In this document: positions 19,543-27,169 of the stretch, piece after piece
Numbering within the stretch: the first letter of the stretch is position 1
Layout of the letters: each line of letters starts with the position of its first letter
From: Meiothermus ruber DSM 1279
Lineage (GTDB): Bacteria; Deinococcota; Deinococci; Deinococcales; Thermaceae
Assembly (NCBI RefSeq): GCF_000024425.1
Contig: NC_013946.1
Location: 1,178,001-1,242,000, forward strand
Reading direction: 5' to 3'
DNA length: 64,000 nt
Made by a program: the position numbers and the translations under genes
The notes under the pieces: model-generated
Told to the model about the DNA's origin: nothing
What the model saw: the letters and a program-made list of their open reading frames with translations, nothing else
Database searches by the model: none

Positions 19543-21033
19543 ATGGAACTTACACTAAAGTCGGCACGACGCTATGTTGACGAGATCCCTGCGCCCCTGG
19601 CGGTGGTGGGGGTCTGGGGCGGTGAGCTTGGCGAGGAAGGCAATCGGCTGGACGCTAAATACCAAAAAACACTCTCCAAAGTTATGGGAGAGTTGCACTT
19701 CAAGGGTGATTTTGGTGAAACCCTACTGATCAATCTGGCTCAGACAAAGGGCGAAGGCCCTGGGTTTGCGCTGCTTTTTGGTTTGGGCAAGAAGCGGGGC
19801 GTGAGTCTTGAGACCGTTCGTAGGGCCGGGGCCAGACTGGTGCAGGAAATTGCCCGCCTGGGGTTCAAAGAGGCGGTGACGGAGGTTTTTCTCTCAGAAA
19901 AGTTCGGCAAAAAAGAAGCCAGCCATGCCCTGGCTGAAGGTGCGCTCCTGGGTGGATACACCTGGAACAAGTACAAAACCAGCGGCGCACCCGGTAAGCG
20001 GGGTGAAAAACTGCGCTTATGGCTGGCTCGAGCCTCCGGGCCGGCGGTCGACCGGGCTAGGATCATAGGCGAGGCAGTCAACTATGCGCGTGATCTGGTT
20101 AATGAGCCCCCCAATGTGCTGACCCCTTCTGAGCTGGCCCACCGGGCCGCTGCGATGGCCGAAGAACTTGGGCTCGAGGTGGCCGTCTGGGACGAGGAGC
20201 AGATCAAGCAAGCGGGTATGGGCGCTTTTTACGGTGTGGCTCAAGGTTCCGCCAACCCGCCTCGCTTTATTCAGCTTACCTATAAACCCCCGCAACCTGC
20301 CGATCGGGTGGTGGCTATGGTGGGCAAAGGCCTCACCTTTGATACGGGAGGGTACTCCTTAAAGCCATCCGAAAGCCAGATCACCATGAAGTGCGACATG
20401 GCCGGTGCAGCGGCCGTGCTGGGTGCTATGCGGGCTGTTGCGATGCTAAAGCCTGCAGTGGAAGTACGCGCCTATGTGGCGGCGGCCGAGAACATGATCT
20501 CGGGTACGGCCTACCGGGTCTCCGATGTGCTGACGAGCCTATCGGGTAAGACCATTGAGGTGCTGAACACCGATGCGGAGGGGCGGCTTACCCTGGCCGA
20601 TGCCATAACCTACGCCGACCGGCAGGGGGCCGATCTGATCGTGGAGCTTTCTACCCTGACCGGGGCCTGTGTGGTGGCACTGGGCGAGAAGGTGGCGGGT
20701 CTATTTGCCAACGACGCCCGCTGGGGCCGCCAAGTACAGGAGGCAGCCGAGCGCGCCGGTGAAAAGGTGTGGCCCCTGCCGTTGGAAGAGGAGTACCTCG
20801 AGGCCCTCAAGTCCAGCACCGCTGATATCAAGAACACCCACGGGCGCAGCCGCTCAGGGGGTGCCATTACGGCGGCGCTCTTCCTGGCAGAGTTTACCGA
20901 CAAACCGCTGGTGCACCTCGATATCGCCGGCCCTGCCTATACCGAGAAAAACCACCCGCTGGGCCCGGCCGGCGGTACGGGGTTTGGGGTGCGGACGCTG
21001 GTGGAGCTGCTTTGTGAATCCAGCGGCAACTAG
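19543..21033 (+). CDS. pepA: Leucyl aminopeptidase (M17 family)
   Basis: A 496-residue cytosolic aminopeptidase that removes N-terminal residues from peptides. NTDAEGRL (342-349) is the M17 signature; GLTFDTGGYSLKPSESQITMKCDM holds metal ligands and the catalytic lysine region. The ATG at 19543 is preferred: TATAGT at 19528-19533 sits 9 bases before it, so the transcript would have almost no leader, and an in-frame start further upstream falls before this -10 box. Length is normal. Confidence 0.94.
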   Translation: MELTLKSARRYVDEIPAPLAVVGVWGGELGEEGNRLDAKYQKTLSKVMGELHFKGDFGETLLINLAQTKGEGPGFALLFGLGKKRGVSLETVRRAGARLVQEIARLGFKEAVTEVFLSEKFGKKEASHALAEGALLGGYTWNKYKTSGAPGKRGEKLRLWLARASGPAVDRARIIGEAVNYARDLVNEPPNVLTPSELAHRAAAMAEELGLEVAVWDEEQIKQAGMGAFYGVAQGSANPPRFIQLTYKPPQPADRVVAMVGKGLTFDTGGYSLKPSESQITMKCDMAGAAAVLGAMRAVAMLKPAVEVRAYVAAAENMISGTAYRVSDVLTSLSGKTIEVLNTDAEGRLTLADAITYADRQGADLIVELSTLTGACVVALGEKVAGLFANDARWGRQVQEAAERAGEKVWPLPLEEEYLEALKSSTADIKNTHGRSRSGGAITAALFLAEFTDKPLVHLDIAGPAYTEKNHPLGPAGGTGFGVRTLVELLCESSGN

Positions 21034-21049
21034 TGTTTGAGCATCCTCG

Positions 21050-21083
21050 AGGTCGGTTCGTCGCGGTTTGGGCGAACCGACCT
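21050..21083. terminator. Inverted repeat between convergent pepA and fur-type gene
   Basis: AGGTCGGTTCG (21050-21060) and CGAACCGACCT (21073-21083) form a perfect 11-bp stem with a 12-base loop. It is 16 bases after the pepA stop. No T tract follows on either strand. Confidence 0.5.
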
Positions 21084-21131
21084 GAAGGTGAGGCGGGTTC
21101 CGCTCAAGATTGCTGAGAGGAATCCCCGGCC

Positions 21132-21572
21132 TTACTGGCATGCCGGGCAAACGCCGCGAAGCTCGAGCCGGGCCTCTTCTACAAACCAGCCGTTTTTGGC
21201 CTCGATGGCTTTTTTGATGGGGGTGGTGTCAAAGGTGGGCAGGTCTTTGTCCAGCACATCCTCGATGCTCCCGCATTGCAAGCAGAAAAGATGGTGGTGA
21301 CGCTCGTTGAAACCATCGTAGCGGGTGTTGCCTTTCTGGTCTTTGAACTCCCACAGTAGCCCGGCCTCGCGCAACACCTGAAGGTTTAGGTATATGGTTG
21401 AAAGGCCGATGTTGAATCCCTTTTTTTTGAGGCCTAGGTAGAGCTCTTCGGGCGTGGGGTGGGTGTTTTTGTTATCGAGATAGGCCAGTATTCGTTCTCT
21501 GGGTAGGGTATGACGCAGCCCCATCGCTTTGAGCTTTGACCGATAGCTATCCCGCTCTTTGGCTTTTGCCAT
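21132..21572 (-). CDS. Fur-family metalloregulator (Fur/PerR/Zur)
   Basis: A 146-residue winged-helix repressor. Residues 15-85 form the DNA-binding domain (PTPEELYLGLKKKG, GLSTIYLNLQVLREAGL). ERHHHLFCLQCG is the regulatory metal site plus first CxxC, and GVCPACQ at the C-terminus is the second CxxC, so the structural zinc site is complete. The subtype (iron, peroxide or zinc) cannot be fixed. The start MAKAKE at 21572 is chosen because GGGGGT precedes it. TATAAT on the minus strand (21604-21599) is a consensus -10. Confidence 0.88.
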   Translation of the reverse strand: MAKAKERDSYRSKLKAMGLRHTLPRERILAYLDNKNTHPTPEELYLGLKKKGFNIGLSTIYLNLQVLREAGLLWEFKDQKGNTRYDGFNERHHHLFCLQCGSIEDVLDKDLPTFDTTPIKKAIEAKNGWFVEEARLELRGVCPACQ

Positions 21573-21810
21573 CTTTACCCCCGTGTACAAGTTACCGTAT
21601 TATAAAACATTTTCAGAAAAAGAACACTATTGTGATGCTTTCAGGGTATATCTCGATTTTGATTGGGCTGGAGGAAGACCAAAGATGTGGGCGCTGCTGG
21701 ACACCGGCGCATCGCCCGTGTTGAGTTCGGCACAGCATGGTGAAGCGTGAGTTTTTCCTGTGAAAATATCACCTAGACGCAAGACAGGAAGGTGATATAC
21801 TGACTTTACT

Positions 21811-22101
21811 GTGGAGAAGCCAATTTACCGATTATTGCATTTGATATTTGCGTTGGGAACACTACATATTTTGCTGTTGATAACCTTGGAGGTTCAGCGC
21901 AATGTGCAGCTCCGCAATCAAATTGCGCAGGCCGAGGTTCGCCTGGTGCAGCTCGAGCGGCGCAACCAGAAGCTGATCGAAGAACTTCAGCTTGCTGCTG
22001 ACCCCCGCTACCGGGAAGGCCTGGTTCGGCAGATGGGTTATGTGCACAAAGACGAGCTGCTCTTGCTGAACACCCCTGCGGGCCGTTCCCCCTCCAACTG
22101 A
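21811..22101 (+). CDS. FtsL/DivIC-like septum-formation protein
   Basis: A 96-residue bitopic protein: a short cytoplasmic start, one membrane span (LIFALGTLHILLLITL, about 10-25), a coiled coil (about 28-62, rich in Q, R, E and L), and an end with YREGLVRQMGYVHKDELLLL, the DivIC/FtsL C-terminal signature. Such proteins form the FtsQLB-type division complex. The start is GTG, 9 bases after TATACT (21796-21801), suggesting a near-leaderless mRNA. FtsL versus DivIC/FtsB cannot be separated. Confidence 0.72.
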   Translation: MEKPIYRLLHLIFALGTLHILLLITLEVQRNVQLRNQIAQAEVRLVQLERRNQKLIEELQLAADPRYREGLVRQMGYVHKDELLLLNTPAGRSPSN

Positions 22102-22177
22102 GCCGAACCTTTACTGGCGCGTGGTGTTTTGTGGATATTCAAATTCGATGCGCTTCGGCATAGTATAGAGGCCGCGT

Positions 22178-22468
22178 ATGTATGAACGGCTGACGGAACT
22201 GCTGCTCGAGGATGAAGCCCTAACCGATGGGCTTTCTGACGAGGATGCCAGCGAGTTGATAGGCTGGCTGATCGGTATTGTGGAAGACCTCGAGGACGAG
22301 TCGGAGGAAATACCCCAGCAGTATCTAAGCCAGTTGAAGCGCGTAGGGCACGAAATTGCACGGATAGCCCGCCGCTATGGAGTTCCAGTGCAGGAGCTGA
22401 TCGACCTGGTTGAGCAAGTCTGGGAAGATCCCAGTGGAGATTCGTCGCCCAGGCCTATGCAGGCATAG
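22178..22468 (+). CDS. Small acidic protein of unknown function
   Basis: A 96-residue, strongly acidic, mostly helical protein that I do not recognise (ERLTELLLEDEALTDGLSDE, then LVEQVWEDPSG near the end). No signal peptide or membrane span. TATAGA at 22164-22169 lies 8 bases before the ATG, the leaderless arrangement common here, which supports it as a real gene. It follows the DivIC-like gene by 76 bases. Confidence 0.65.
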   Translation: MYERLTELLLEDEALTDGLSDEDASELIGWLIGIVEDLEDESEEIPQQYLSQLKRVGHEIARIARRYGVPVQELIDLVEQVWEDPSGDSSPRPMQA

Positions 22469-22511
22469 CTAGCTTGGCCCGCCACCGCCCAATTCGACCT
22501 GGCTATGGCCG

Positions 22512-22537
22512 AACATTAAGGATATTTAATGTTTTTT
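22512..22537 (+). terminator. AT-rich terminator after the small acidic gene
   Basis: AACATTAA (22512-22519) and TTAATGTT (22526-22533) form an 8-bp stem with a 6-base loop, running into a T tract (22532-22537). Confidence 0.7.
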
Positions 22538-22589
22538 GGTGCAAAAGTAACGCGCTTGTAACGATTGATGGCTTAACCTACAAGCATGA

Positions 22590-22826
22590 GTAGGGAGCTT
22601 ATATTACAGATTGCATTTGGGAATGCCCGACCCATTCGGGCCCGTCCTCATCCGATGGGAGGGGTGCGTACCTCGCTGCGCAACTGGCTTCTCCCCGCCC
22701 CCATTGAGTTTAGCGGCTGTGTGATGCGGCGTACTCAGGTAGCCCGGTTGCGCTGGAGACACCTCGCCTAGAACTGTGCCCCCCTGGCAACTGCCCCCGC
22801 GCCTCCCGGTGGCAGTTGGTTTTTTT
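22590..22826 (+). ncRNA. Candidate structured RNA ending in a terminator
   Basis: The 373-base gap 22469-22841 has no convincing gene, yet it ends in a good terminator and is full of pairing. GCCCGA-cccat-TCGGGC is a hairpin (22625-22641), and GCGCAACTGG (22678-22687) pairs with CCGGTTGCGC (22744-22753) over 56 bases with one G-U. TTGTAA-17-TACAAG (22554-22582) and TATATT (22602-22607) are possible promoter elements. It may be a small RNA, or a 5' leader with premature termination before the pyrophosphatase-like gene. The 5' end is a guess. Confidence 0.4.
22788..22826 (+). terminator. Rho-independent terminator upstream of pyrophosphatase-like gene
   Basis: CAACTGCC (22788-22795) and GGCAGTTG (22811-22818) form an 8-bp stem, followed by seven Ts (22820-22826). 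The next gene's -10 box (22828-22833) begins 2 bases later. Confidence 0.85.
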
Positions 22827-22841
22827 GTAGAATGGCCGCCG

Positions 22842-23234
22842 ATGCGAGCCAAAATGCTGGTGGAGTGGAGCCTGGGAACGGCCGAAAGGTATAGCTGGGA
22901 CGGGGAGCGCCTGGTTCCGAAGGAGCCCCCCTGGCGGCCGGAATGGGGCCTGGCACCGGTCAACTACGGTCTGATACCGGGCTATCACAACCCTGCCGAC
23001 CACGACACCCTCGATGCCATCTGGGCGGGCAGGGAGCCGGTGCCGGTCGGAAGCTGGCTCGAGGGTGAGGTGCTGGGCATGATCTGGGTCTCCGACGGCG
23101 ACCACAAGATAATCCTGGGCCATCCCCAAAACCTCTCCGACCTCGACCTGGGGGTTCTCTGGCAGTGGTTCAGGAAGCGCCAGCCCCGCCTGGCCAGCGC
23201 TGAAGAGGCCGAGGCGTTTGTTCGTTCCCTGTAG
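22842..23234 (+). CDS. Inorganic pyrophosphatase-like protein
   Basis: A 130-residue protein resembling a shortened soluble (family I) pyrophosphatase. VNYGLIPGY corresponds to the YNYGYIP region, DHDTLDA to the catalytic DGDPLD, PVPVGSWLEGEVLGM to the following strand, and DGDHKIILGHP to the D.KIIAV lysine segment. Family I enzymes are about 175 residues; this one lacks part of both ends, so activity is uncertain. TAGAAT (22828-22833) lies 8 bases before the ATG at 22842, implying a leaderless mRNA and excluding the longer upstream frame. Confidence 0.72.
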   Translation: MRAKMLVEWSLGTAERYSWDGERLVPKEPPWRPEWGLAPVNYGLIPGYHNPADHDTLDAIWAGREPVPVGSWLEGEVLGMIWVSDGDHKIILGHPQNLSDLDLGVLWQWFRKRQPRLASAEEAEAFVRSL

Positions 23235-23270
23235 ACCCCTCTAAGTTGATGGGAGCGGGCTTGGACGATC

Positions 23271-25229
23271 TTATTTTCTTGCCTCTACTCGAGCCTTCAT
23301 CTCCTCGATGAGGGCCGCCACGGCCAGCGTGCGCTGTTCTTTTACGTGACGCTCGCGCACATTAACCGTGCCCGCCTCGGCTTCTTTGTCCCCTACCACC
23401 AGGATCAGGGGGATTTTTTGCAGCTCGGCGTCGCGGATTTTGGCGTTCATGCGCTCGCTGCGGTCGTCAATCTCCACGCGGAGCCTGTTTTTGCGCATCT
23501 CGGCGGCTACCTTCTGGGCGTACTCCAGATGCCGGTCGGCAATCGGCACAATCACGGCCTGGATGGGGGAGAGCCACAGCGGGAAGTCGCCGGCGGTGTG
23601 CTCCAGGTAAAACGCAAAGAAGCGGTCGAAGCTGCCCATGATGGCGCGGTGGATCACCACCGGGGTTTCTTTTTCACCTTTTTCGTTGGTGAACTCGAGG
23701 CCAAAGCGCTCGGGCACGATAAAGTCGAGCTGGTTGGTGGCGATGGTCTCTTCTTTGCCCAGCACGCTCCTGATCTGCACGTCGAGCTTGGGGCCGTAGA
23801 AGGTGGCCTCGCCGATGCCTTCCACATACTTGGCCCCGGTCTCTTCCAGGGCCGCCCGGATGGCCTTGATGGAGTCGCGCCAGTTGTCGTTTTCCTCGCC
23901 GAACTTTTCGGGGTTGTTTTCGAAGTCGGGCAGGGAGAGGCGGAACCAGTAGTCCGAGATGCCGAAGTCCTTGTAGACCTCGTCAAAAAGCTGAATGACC
24001 CGGATAAACTCCTCGGTGACCTGGGCCCTCGAGCAGTAGATGTGCGCGTCGTTCTGGGTGAAGCCCCGCGCCCGCGTGAGGCCCGAGAGGGTGCCCGAAA
24101 GCTCGAAGCGGTAGACCGTGCCGAACTCGGCCAGCCTGAGCGGCAGGTCGCGGTAGCTCTTGGGCCGGGCCTTGTAGATCATGTGGTGGTGCGGGCAGTT
24201 CATGGGCTTGAGGTAGTACTCTTCCCCCTCAATCTCGATGGGGGCGTACATGTCGTCTTTGTAGTAGGGCAGGTGGCCCGAGGTGTAGTAAAGCCGGGCG
24301 TTGGCGATGTGTGGCGTGTACACATAGTGGTAGCCGTGCTCCTGCTCTTTTTGGTACATGTAGTCTTCCATTTGACGCCGGATAAAAGCGCCTCGAGGCA
24401 GCCAGAGCGGCAGGCCCTTGCCCACCTCCTCGCTGATGGTAAAGAGCTCGAGGGCCTGCCCCAGCCGGCGGTGGTCGCGGCGCTTGGCTTCCTCCTGCTG
24501 CCAGAGGTAGTGCTCGAGCTCCTCCTTGGTGCGGAAGGCAACCCCGTAAATGCGCTGGAGCATGGGGCGGCTCGAGTCGCCGCGCCAGTAGGCCCCGGCA
24601 ATGCCGGTGAGCTTGAAGTGAGGGGGAATGCGGCCCGTGCTGGGCACGTGCGGGCCCCGGCACAGGTCGGTGAAGCCATAGGTATCGTCGCCTTGCGCGT
24701 AGAAGCTCAGCTCCTCGGATTCGGGTAGGTCTTGGATTAGCTCGGTTTTGTAGGGGTCAATGCCCGCGTAGCGTTTGAGGGCTTCCTCGCGCGGGAGTAC
24801 AAAGCGCTTCAGGGGCAGGTTGGCCGCCACAATCCGGCGCATCTTCTCCTCGATGATGGGCAGGTCTTCTTCACGGATGGGCTCAGGAGCGTCCATGTCG
24901 TAATAGAAGCCGTTTTCGATCACCGGGCCAATGGCCAGCTTGACCTCTTCGGGCCTGTAACCCCGCTCGGTGTACAGCTCGCGCACCGCCTGGGCCATCA
25001 CGTGGGCCAGGGTGTGGCGGAAGAGCTGGGCGTACTCGGGATCCTTTTCGGTCAGGATGCGCAGCTCGGCATGGGGTGGCAAGGGCTTGAGCAGGTCGTA
25101 CAGCTCTCCATTGACAATAGCCCCAATGGCGGCCTTGGCCAGACCAGGGCCAATGGCTTGAGCGGCATCGGCAGCGGTGGCGCCGGGCTTGAGCTCCAGG
25201 TTTCGTCCGTCGGGAAGCACTGCGTTCAT
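23271..25229 (-). CDS. thrS: Threonyl-tRNA synthetase
   Basis: A 652-residue class-II synthetase charging tRNA-Thr. Domains in order are TGS (about 1-60), the editing domain with HTLAHVMAQAV and CRGPHVPSTG, the catalytic core with MNCPHHHMIYK and the zinc-ligand cysteine, FTQNDAHIY (motif 2) and IHRAIMGSFDRF (motif 3), and the anticodon-binding domain at the end. The ATG at 25229 has GAGG at 25238-25235; a GTG two codons earlier is too close to it. A promoter and attenuator precede it. Confidence 0.97.
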   Translation of the reverse strand: MNAVLPDGRNLELKPGATAADAAQAIGPGLAKAAIGAIVNGELYDLLKPLPPHAELRILTEKDPEYAQLFRHTLAHVMAQAVRELYTERGYRPEEVKLAIGPVIENGFYYDMDAPEPIREEDLPIIEEKMRRIVAANLPLKRFVLPREEALKRYAGIDPYKTELIQDLPESEELSFYAQGDDTYGFTDLCRGPHVPSTGRIPPHFKLTGIAGAYWRGDSSRPMLQRIYGVAFRTKEELEHYLWQQEEAKRRDHRRLGQALELFTISEEVGKGLPLWLPRGAFIRRQMEDYMYQKEQEHGYHYVYTPHIANARLYYTSGHLPYYKDDMYAPIEIEGEEYYLKPMNCPHHHMIYKARPKSYRDLPLRLAEFGTVYRFELSGTLSGLTRARGFTQNDAHIYCSRAQVTEEFIRVIQLFDEVYKDFGISDYWFRLSLPDFENNPEKFGEENDNWRDSIKAIRAALEETGAKYVEGIGEATFYGPKLDVQIRSVLGKEETIATNQLDFIVPERFGLEFTNEKGEKETPVVIHRAIMGSFDRFFAFYLEHTAGDFPLWLSPIQAVIVPIADRHLEYAQKVAAEMRKNRLRVEIDDRSERMNAKIRDAELQKIPLILVVGDKEAEAGTVNVRERHVKEQRTLAVAALIEEMKARVEARK

Positions 25230-25238
25230 ACTCACCTC

Positions 25239-25272
25239 AAAAAAAATCCCGGCCCTTCAACTACGAGCCGGG
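25239..25272 (-). terminator. Attenuator hairpin in the thrS leader
   Basis: On the minus strand CCCGGC and GCCGGG form a 6-bp stem around 13 bases, followed by A and eight Ts (25246-25239); the thrS ribosome-binding site starts with the next base. Upstream, GGAGAAC/GTTCTCC (25306-25300 with 25277-25271) encloses GCCGC-AAG-GCGGC and shares bases with the terminator stem, so the two hairpins compete. CAACTAC (minus 25322-25316) can also pair with GTAGTTG (25264-25258) in the terminator loop. Confidence 0.72.
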
Positions 25273-25345
25273 AGAACCTCTGCCGCCTTGCGGCTAGAAG
25301 TTCTCCCCAGGCCTGGTAGTTGGCCGAGACCTCATCTTGCGTAGA

Positions 25346-25374
25346 AGTGTACGACTGCAACGGAACGGCGTCAA
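25346..25374 (-). promoter_or_regulatory. thrS promoter
   Basis: Minus strand TTGACG (25374-25369), 17-base spacer, TACACT (25351-25346). This gives a leader of about 110 bases that contains the attenuator. Confidence 0.8.
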
Positions 25375-25529
25375 ATCTTTGTGGGCCGGTAGAGGGGGGG
25401 TGGGGCCGCAGAAACTTAATCAAGCGAGGTGATGCGGCAATATAAACTCGGTATAAATATCCGAGAGTGCATCTCAAATAAAAGCGCACCAGCAAGGGGT
25501 TTTAATCCAGGAAAGTTTACTTGTACCAG

Positions 25530-25580
25530 GTAAAGACCTGAGTCATAAGTTTGTGAAGCATAAACTTGACATTTTGTCAA
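25530..25580 (+). promoter_or_regulatory. Palindromes upstream of the 13-codon ORF, likely operator/promoter
   Basis: CAGGT-AAAG-ACCTG lies near 25527-25541, and TTGACA-TTT-TGTCAA at 25566-25580 is a perfect palindrome whose left arm is a consensus -35. The best -10 is TACAAC at 25587-25592 (spacer 15), so the promoter is not ideal and may need an activator. The rest of 25375-25525 has no gene; it contains CTCGG-tataaatat-CCGAG. Confidence 0.5.
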
Positions 25581-25632
25581 TAGGTTTACAACCATAACGC
25601 TCTGCGATATCGTTACGTCAGGAGGAAAAGCC

Positions 25633-25674
25633 ATGAAAAAGGTAGCTGCTCGAATCCTCATCTGGAACGACTAA
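25633..25674 (+). CDS. Candidate 13-residue micropeptide
   Basis: A 14-codon ORF encodes MKKVAARILIWND. AGGAGG (25620-25625) lies 7 bases before the ATG, and a short hairpin-like AAAACGTCCGTTTTTTT with a seven-T run (about 25673-25689) follows the stop. It is thus a complete tiny unit in a gap of almost 500 bases. It could be a leader peptide, a peptide signal or modified-peptide precursor, or chance. No gene follows on the same strand for 2.7 kb, which argues against a leader peptide. Confidence 0.45.
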   Translation: MKKVAARILIWND

Positions 25675-25861
25675 AACGTCCGTTTTTTTGAAATTGGGCT
25701 TTTGGCTGGGGGCGTTACGCCCTCAGAATGTTTATTGCTGGTTGTTCGCTGTTATGTGGTGGGTGGCCTGATCCACCGATGCGTAGCCCGCCTACCACGC
25801 CGCGCCGTGCTCGGCTGAGGGCTGGACGTACCCCGGCGGGCCTGGCCGCTTATGGGGCCGC

Positions 25862-27100
25862 TCAGGCCTTCATTGCTTCTGGCAGGCCCTTCAGGCTGCG
25901 GATGGGGGAGAAGAACAGCCAGCTAAAGGAAAACATGGCGATGAGCCCGGCAATTAAGGTGGCCTCGCGGATGCCCAGCCACTCGGCCAGCAGCCCTCCT
26001 ACAATGCCGCCCAGCGAGCCCAGTCCGATGCCCACAAACTGGCTGGTTCCCCCCACCCGCCCCAGAAGGTGTTGGGGGGTTCGGGCCTGGCGAATGCTGA
26101 CCACGTTCACGTTGCGTATCACCGTAGAGGCCGCTTTTACAAACAGAATGAGGCCAACCAGGGTGGCCGCTACCACTGGAGGGGCCTGCACCAGCGCGAA
26201 GGCCACCCCGGCAAGGGAGGAGATTAGCTGCATGCGGATGACCACCCCTCCGATGCCCAGCCACCCGGTAAACCGTGCAGCGGTTAGCGCACCCACCAGC
26301 GCGCCCAGCCCCACCACAGCAAAAATGACGCCAATCCAGGCTGGGGGTATTTCCAGCACCCGGCTAAGGAATAAAACCTGAAGGCCGGCCAGCATGCCGA
26401 TGTGCAAATTGAAGGTGGCGCTCGAGAGCACCAGGGCGCGAAGGTAAGCGTCCGAAAAGACCAGGCGCAGACCTTCGCCCACCTCGCTCAGCAAGAGCTT
26501 AGGGCTGCGCACCTGCTGCGACTCGCTGCTGGGAATGCGCTGAATCAAAAAGGCCGAGATCCAATACAAAAAGGCATTGAGCAGAACCGTGAGGGGTGCT
26601 CCAATCGTCTGCACCAGCAGGCCGGCCACCCCCGGCCCGGCCACCGTGGCAACCTGGCGGCTGCTCTCGAGCTGGCTGTTGGCGGCTACCAACTGTGTTC
26701 GCTCGACAACGCTGGGCACAAAGGCGCTCACCGACAGCTCGAAGAAGACCCGCAGCAGCCCATAGGCAAAGGCCACCACCCACAACCACTCGATGCTGAG
26801 CCAGCCCAGCCACCCGGCCAGGGGGATGCTGAGCAGCAAGAGACCCCGCCCGTAGTTGGCCCAGGTCATAATGCGCCTGGGGTTGCCACGATCGATCCAC
26901 ACCCCGGCGAACAAGGTAATGACCAGCCAGGGTAGGGTTTGCAAGGTGGCCAGCAGGCCCATCTGGGTAGGACTGGCCTGCAAGGTGACGGCGGCTAGAA
27001 GGGGTAAGGCCACTTCCAGCACCACGGCCCCAAAGGTGACGCTGCTCTGCCCCCATAGAAGGTAGCGAAACTTGGCCGGAATACCTGGTTTGAATGCCAT
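25862..27100 (-). CDS. Major facilitator superfamily exporter
   Basis: A 412-residue protein with about 12 hydrophobic segments. WIDRGNPRRIMTWANYGRG is the TM2-3 loop (the GxxxDxxxRR-like MFS motif), and the sequence resembles the EntS/MefA-type drug or siderophore exporters. Substrate unknown. The start is ATG at 27100, reached from TTGGAT-17-TATGAT (27140-27112 on the minus strand), which would leave a leader of a few bases. The next MFS gene lies 69 bases upstream on the same strand. Confidence 0.85.
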   Translation of the reverse strand: MAFKPGIPAKFRYLLWGQSSVTFGAVVLEVALPLLAAVTLQASPTQMGLLATLQTLPWLVITLFAGVWIDRGNPRRIMTWANYGRGLLLLSIPLAGWLGWLSIEWLWVVAFAYGLLRVFFELSVSAFVPSVVERTQLVAANSQLESSRQVATVAGPGVAGLLVQTIGAPLTVLLNAFLYWISAFLIQRIPSSESQQVRSPKLLLSEVGEGLRLVFSDAYLRALVLSSATFNLHIGMLAGLQVLFLSRVLEIPPAWIGVIFAVVGLGALVGALTAARFTGWLGIGGVVIRMQLISSLAGVAFALVQAPPVVAATLVGLILFVKAASTVIRNVNVVSIRQARTPQHLLGRVGGTSQFVGIGLGSLGGIVGGLLAEWLGIREATLIAGLIAMFSFSWLFFSPIRSLKGLPEAMKA

Positions 27101-27111
27101 GTGACCTGGCA

Positions 27112-27140
27112 ATCATATGCCAAACCGGGGCTTTATCCAA
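27112..27140 (-). promoter_or_regulatory. Promoter of the first MFS gene
   Basis: Minus strand TTGGAT (27140-27135), 17-base spacer, TATGAT (27117-27112), 11 bases before the ATG. Confidence 0.6.
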
Positions 27141-27169
27141 GGCGAACCCCCAGGGGGTGGCCGAGGGGA

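Noticed and set aside
22586-22771. 61-residue ORF
   Set aside because: The nearest promoter-like boxes would start transcription inside it, there is no ribosome-binding site, and no family is recognisable; the region looks structured instead.
23346-24728. 460-residue ORF on the plus strand
   Set aside because: It lies wholly antisense to thrS, its sequence is low-complexity (V, G, H rich), and it has no promoter or ribosome-binding site.
25236-25345. T-box riboswitch before thrS
   Set aside because: Neither the AGGGTGGnACCGCG T-box sequence nor a Stem I specifier pattern is visible in this short leader.
25728-26381. 217-residue plus-strand ORF starting MFIAGCSLLCGG
   Set aside because: Its first residues imitate a lipobox, but most of it is antisense to the MFS gene and there is no ribosome-binding site.
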